Shown here: one piece after another, positions 61,707 through 64,000 of the stretch
Layout of the letters: each line of letters starts with the position of its first letter
Position numbering within the stretch: position 1 is the first letter of the stretch
NCBI RefSeq assembly: GCF_014650055.1
Contig: NZ_BMUF01000011.1
Span: forward strand, 186,001 to 250,000
Origin: Streptomyces malachitofuscus
GTDB lineage: Bacteria; Actinomycetota; Actinomycetes; Streptomycetales; Streptomycetaceae
Length of the DNA: 64,000 bases
Reading direction: 5' to 3'
The notes under the pieces: model-generated
Told to the model about the DNA's origin: nothing
The model's input: only the letters and a program-made list of their open reading frames with translations
The model's database searches: none
Position numbers and translations under genes: made by a program

Positions 61707-63296
61707 TCAGACCAGGTTGACGGAGCGGGCGGAGGTCGCCCCGATCTCCGCCGACAGCTCACCCAGCACCGCCTGGGAGACCGTGTCGTCGACCGTCAGC
61801 ACGGCGAGCGCCTCGCCGCCGACCGTCGCACGGGCGACCTGCATGCCGGCGATGTTGATGCCGGCCTCTCCGAGGATGCGGCCCACGGTGCCGACGACAC
61901 CCGGACGGTCCTCGTAGCGCAGGACGACCATGTGGTCGGCGAGCGCGAGATCGACGTCGTAGTCGCCGACCGCGACGATCTTCTGGACGTGCTTGGGACC
62001 GGCCAGCGTGCCGGAGACCGAGATCTCCTCGCCGTCGGAGAGGGTGCCGCGCACGGTGACGACATTGCGGTGGTCGGCCGACTCCGAGCTGGTCGTCAGC
62101 CGGACCTCGACGCCGCGCTCCTGGGCGAACAGCGGGGCGTTGACGTAGGACACGGTCTCGTCGACGACGTCCTCGAAGACACCCTTGAGCGCGGAGAGCT
62201 CGAGGACCTTCACGTCGTGCTGGGTGATCTCGCCGTACACCTCGACGTCGAGACGGACGGCGACCTCGCCGGCGAGCGCGGTGAAGATCCGGCCGAGGCG
62301 CTCGGCGAGCGGCAGACCCGGCTTGACGTCCTCGGCGATGACACCGCCCTGCACGTTCACCGCGTCCGGGACGAGCTCACCGGCGAGGGCGAGACGCACC
62401 GAGCGGGCGACCGCGATACCGGCCTTCTCCTGGGCCTCGTCGGTGGAGGCACCGAGATGCGGGGTGCAGACGACCTGGTCGAACTCGAAGAGCGGGGAGT
62501 CGGTGCACGGCTCCTTGGCGTACACGTCCAGGCTCGCGCCGGCGACCCGGCCCTCCTTGAGCGCCGAGTACAGCGCCTCCTCGTCGACGATGCCGCCGCG
62601 CGCTGCGTTGATGACGCGCACGCTCGGCTTGACCTTGCGCAGCGCCTCGTCGCCGATCAGACCGAGGGTCTCGGGGGTCTTCGGCAGGTGGACGGTGATG
62701 AAGTCGGAGACCTCGAGCAGCTCGTCCAGCGACAGCACCTTGACGCCCATCTGCGCGGCCCGCGCGGGCTGCACATAGGGGTCGTAGGCGACGACCTTCA
62801 TGCCGAAGGCGGACATGCGCTGCGCGACCAGGGCGCCGATCCGCCCCAAACCCACGACACCGAGGGTCTTCTCGGCGAGCTCGACGCCCGTGTACTTGCT
62901 CCGCTTCCACTCGCCGTTCTTCAGAGCGGCGTTGGCCTGCGGGATGTTGCGCGCGGTGGCGACGATCAGACCGCAGGCGAGCTCGGCGGCGGTGACGATG
63001 TTCGAGGTGGGGGCGTTGACGACCATCACGCCGGCCTTGGTGGCGGCGGAGACGTCCACGTTGTCGAGACCGACACCGGCGCGGGCGACGACCTTGAGCC
63101 GGTTCGCCGCGGCGATCGCCTCGGCGTCGACCTTGGTGGCCGAGCGGATCAGGATCGCGTCCACCTCGGCGATGGCCGGGAGCAGCTCCGCGCGGTCCGC
63201 GCCGTTGCAGTGCCGGATCTCGAAGTCCGGGCCGAGCGCGTCGACGGTGGCGGGCGACAGCTCTTCAGCGATGAGTACGACGGGTTTCGAGCTCAC
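61707..63296 (-). CDS. serA: D-3-phosphoglycerate dehydrogenase
   Basis: SerA oxidises 3-phosphoglycerate, the first step of serine synthesis. The 529-residue type I enzyme has the catalytic Arg in RAGVGLDNVD, GVVGLGRIGALVAQRM for NAD, and the His-Glu pair in KEPCTDSPLFEFDQVVCTPH then LGASTDEAQ. An allosteric substrate-binding domain follows. The C-terminal ACT domain (LRYEDRPGVVGTVGRILGEA) binds serine. The GTG at 63296 has GAGG six bases upstream. It is transcribed in line with ilvC but separated by about 270 bases with a terminator. Confidence 0.96.
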   Translation of the reverse strand: MSSKPVVLIAEELSPATVDALGPDFEIRHCNGADRAELLPAIAEVDAILIRSATKVDAEAIAAANRLKVVARAGVGLDNVDVSAATKAGVMVVNAPTSNIVTAAELACGLIVATARNIPQANAALKNGEWKRSKYTGVELAEKTLGVVGLGRIGALVAQRMSAFGMKVVAYDPYVQPARAAQMGVKVLSLDELLEVSDFITVHLPKTPETLGLIGDEALRKVKPSVRVINAARGGIVDEEALYSALKEGRVAGASLDVYAKEPCTDSPLFEFDQVVCTPHLGASTDEAQEKAGIAVARSVRLALAGELVPDAVNVQGGVIAEDVKPGLPLAERLGRIFTALAGEVAVRLDVEVYGEITQHDVKVLELSALKGVFEDVVDETVSYVNAPLFAQERGVEVRLTTSSESADHRNVVTVRGTLSDGEEISVSGTLAGPKHVQKIVAVGDYDVDLALADHMVVLRYEDRPGVVGTVGRILGEAGINIAGMQVARATVGGEALAVLTVDDTVSQAVLGELSAEIGATSARSVNLV

Positions 63297-63521
63297 GTGA
63301 GTCCTCACAAGTCCAATGCGGACGGCCGTCCCGACGGCCGCAGGCGGTGAAGAAGTGCTAGCCGCGTGGAAGACGCACGACGCTGTGGGCCTGACGCGTT
63401 TGTTGTTCAGCAGTCTAGTGGCGCCGAGGGCGTCGTCTTACGCCGCTTCGGAAGGATCACCCGTCCGTGGCCGGACGGGATGGACAACGCCGTACCACCG
63501 ACGTTACCCCGGGTTCACCCA

Positions 63522-63550
63522 AAGGGCCGGAGCATTCCGCTCCGGCCCTT
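63522..63550 (-). terminator. Terminator of ilvC
   Basis: AAGGGCCGGAGC (63522-63533) pairs perfectly with GCTCCGGCCCTT (63539-63550) around ATTCC, 13 bases after the ilvC stop. The 63309-63521 gap holds the serA promoter region and no gene I can support. Confidence 0.9.
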
Positions 63551-63562
63551 CGGACGTGAGAC

Positions 63563-64000
<438 letters not shown>

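Overview
The window is high-GC Streptomyces-type chromosomal DNA. Codons end overwhelmingly in G or C, GTG starts are frequent, and terminators are mostly long GC-rich hairpins without T tracts. It carries hallmark Streptomyces genes: a HU protein with a lysine/alanine tail (hupS), the IclR regulator ndgR beside leuCD, and two tandem conservons (cvnABCD). The gene order resembles the conserved central part of Streptomyces chromosomes as I remember it; I ran no search.

Layout. 1-12.3 kb is housekeeping: recG (3' end outside the window), a FakA-like kinase subunit, rpmB, thiL-thiD, a stand-alone RAM-domain regulator, a decayed DUF3515 gene, ddlA, an acyltransferase-gpsA pair, cofC with a 67-aa partner, and hupS. 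12.4-19.3 kb holds leuC-leuD divergent from ndgR, a DUF4188/MerR pair, a five-gene Glu/Gln tRNA cluster, a HAD hydrolase, and a short strain-variable looking stretch with a secreted protein. 19.3-22.6 kb holds gltX, an FAH-family enzyme and a small peptide with a duplicated motif. 22.6-33.3 kb carries the two tandem conservons, each a histidine-kinase-like CvnA, a roadblock CvnB, a DUF742 CvnC and a GTPase-like CvnD. 33.6-35.4 kb is the acyl-CoA carboxylase beta/epsilon pair. 35.5-43.4 kb looks accessory: a polysaccharide lyase, an SDR, a hopanoid C-3 methylase-like radical SAM protein, YceI, an interrupted ORF and a TPM-domain protein. 43.5-64 kb mixes amino-acid genes (cimA, ilvE, leuB, proline catabolism, serA, the end of ilvC) with an unusual cluster: a urease-like fused small subunit and catalytic subunit, agmatine deiminase and TetR, facing an NCS1 permease. 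A TetR/MFS pair lies before serA.

How the genes work together. leuC, leuD, cimA, ilvE, leuB and ilvC supply branched-chain amino acids, with NdgR as a local regulator. The PucR-type regulator faces proline dehydrogenase and P5C dehydrogenase and probably controls them. The most interesting material is (i) a 295-bp block that is 294/295 identical between cvnD1 and cvnD2 while the flanking coding sequence has diverged, (ii) the urease-like protein, which keeps the metal ligands but has Val at the flap cysteine position and has no maturation genes nearby, (iii) the hopanoid methylase homologue, and (iv) several unassigned palindromes, including mutually exclusive stems in the rpmB leader.
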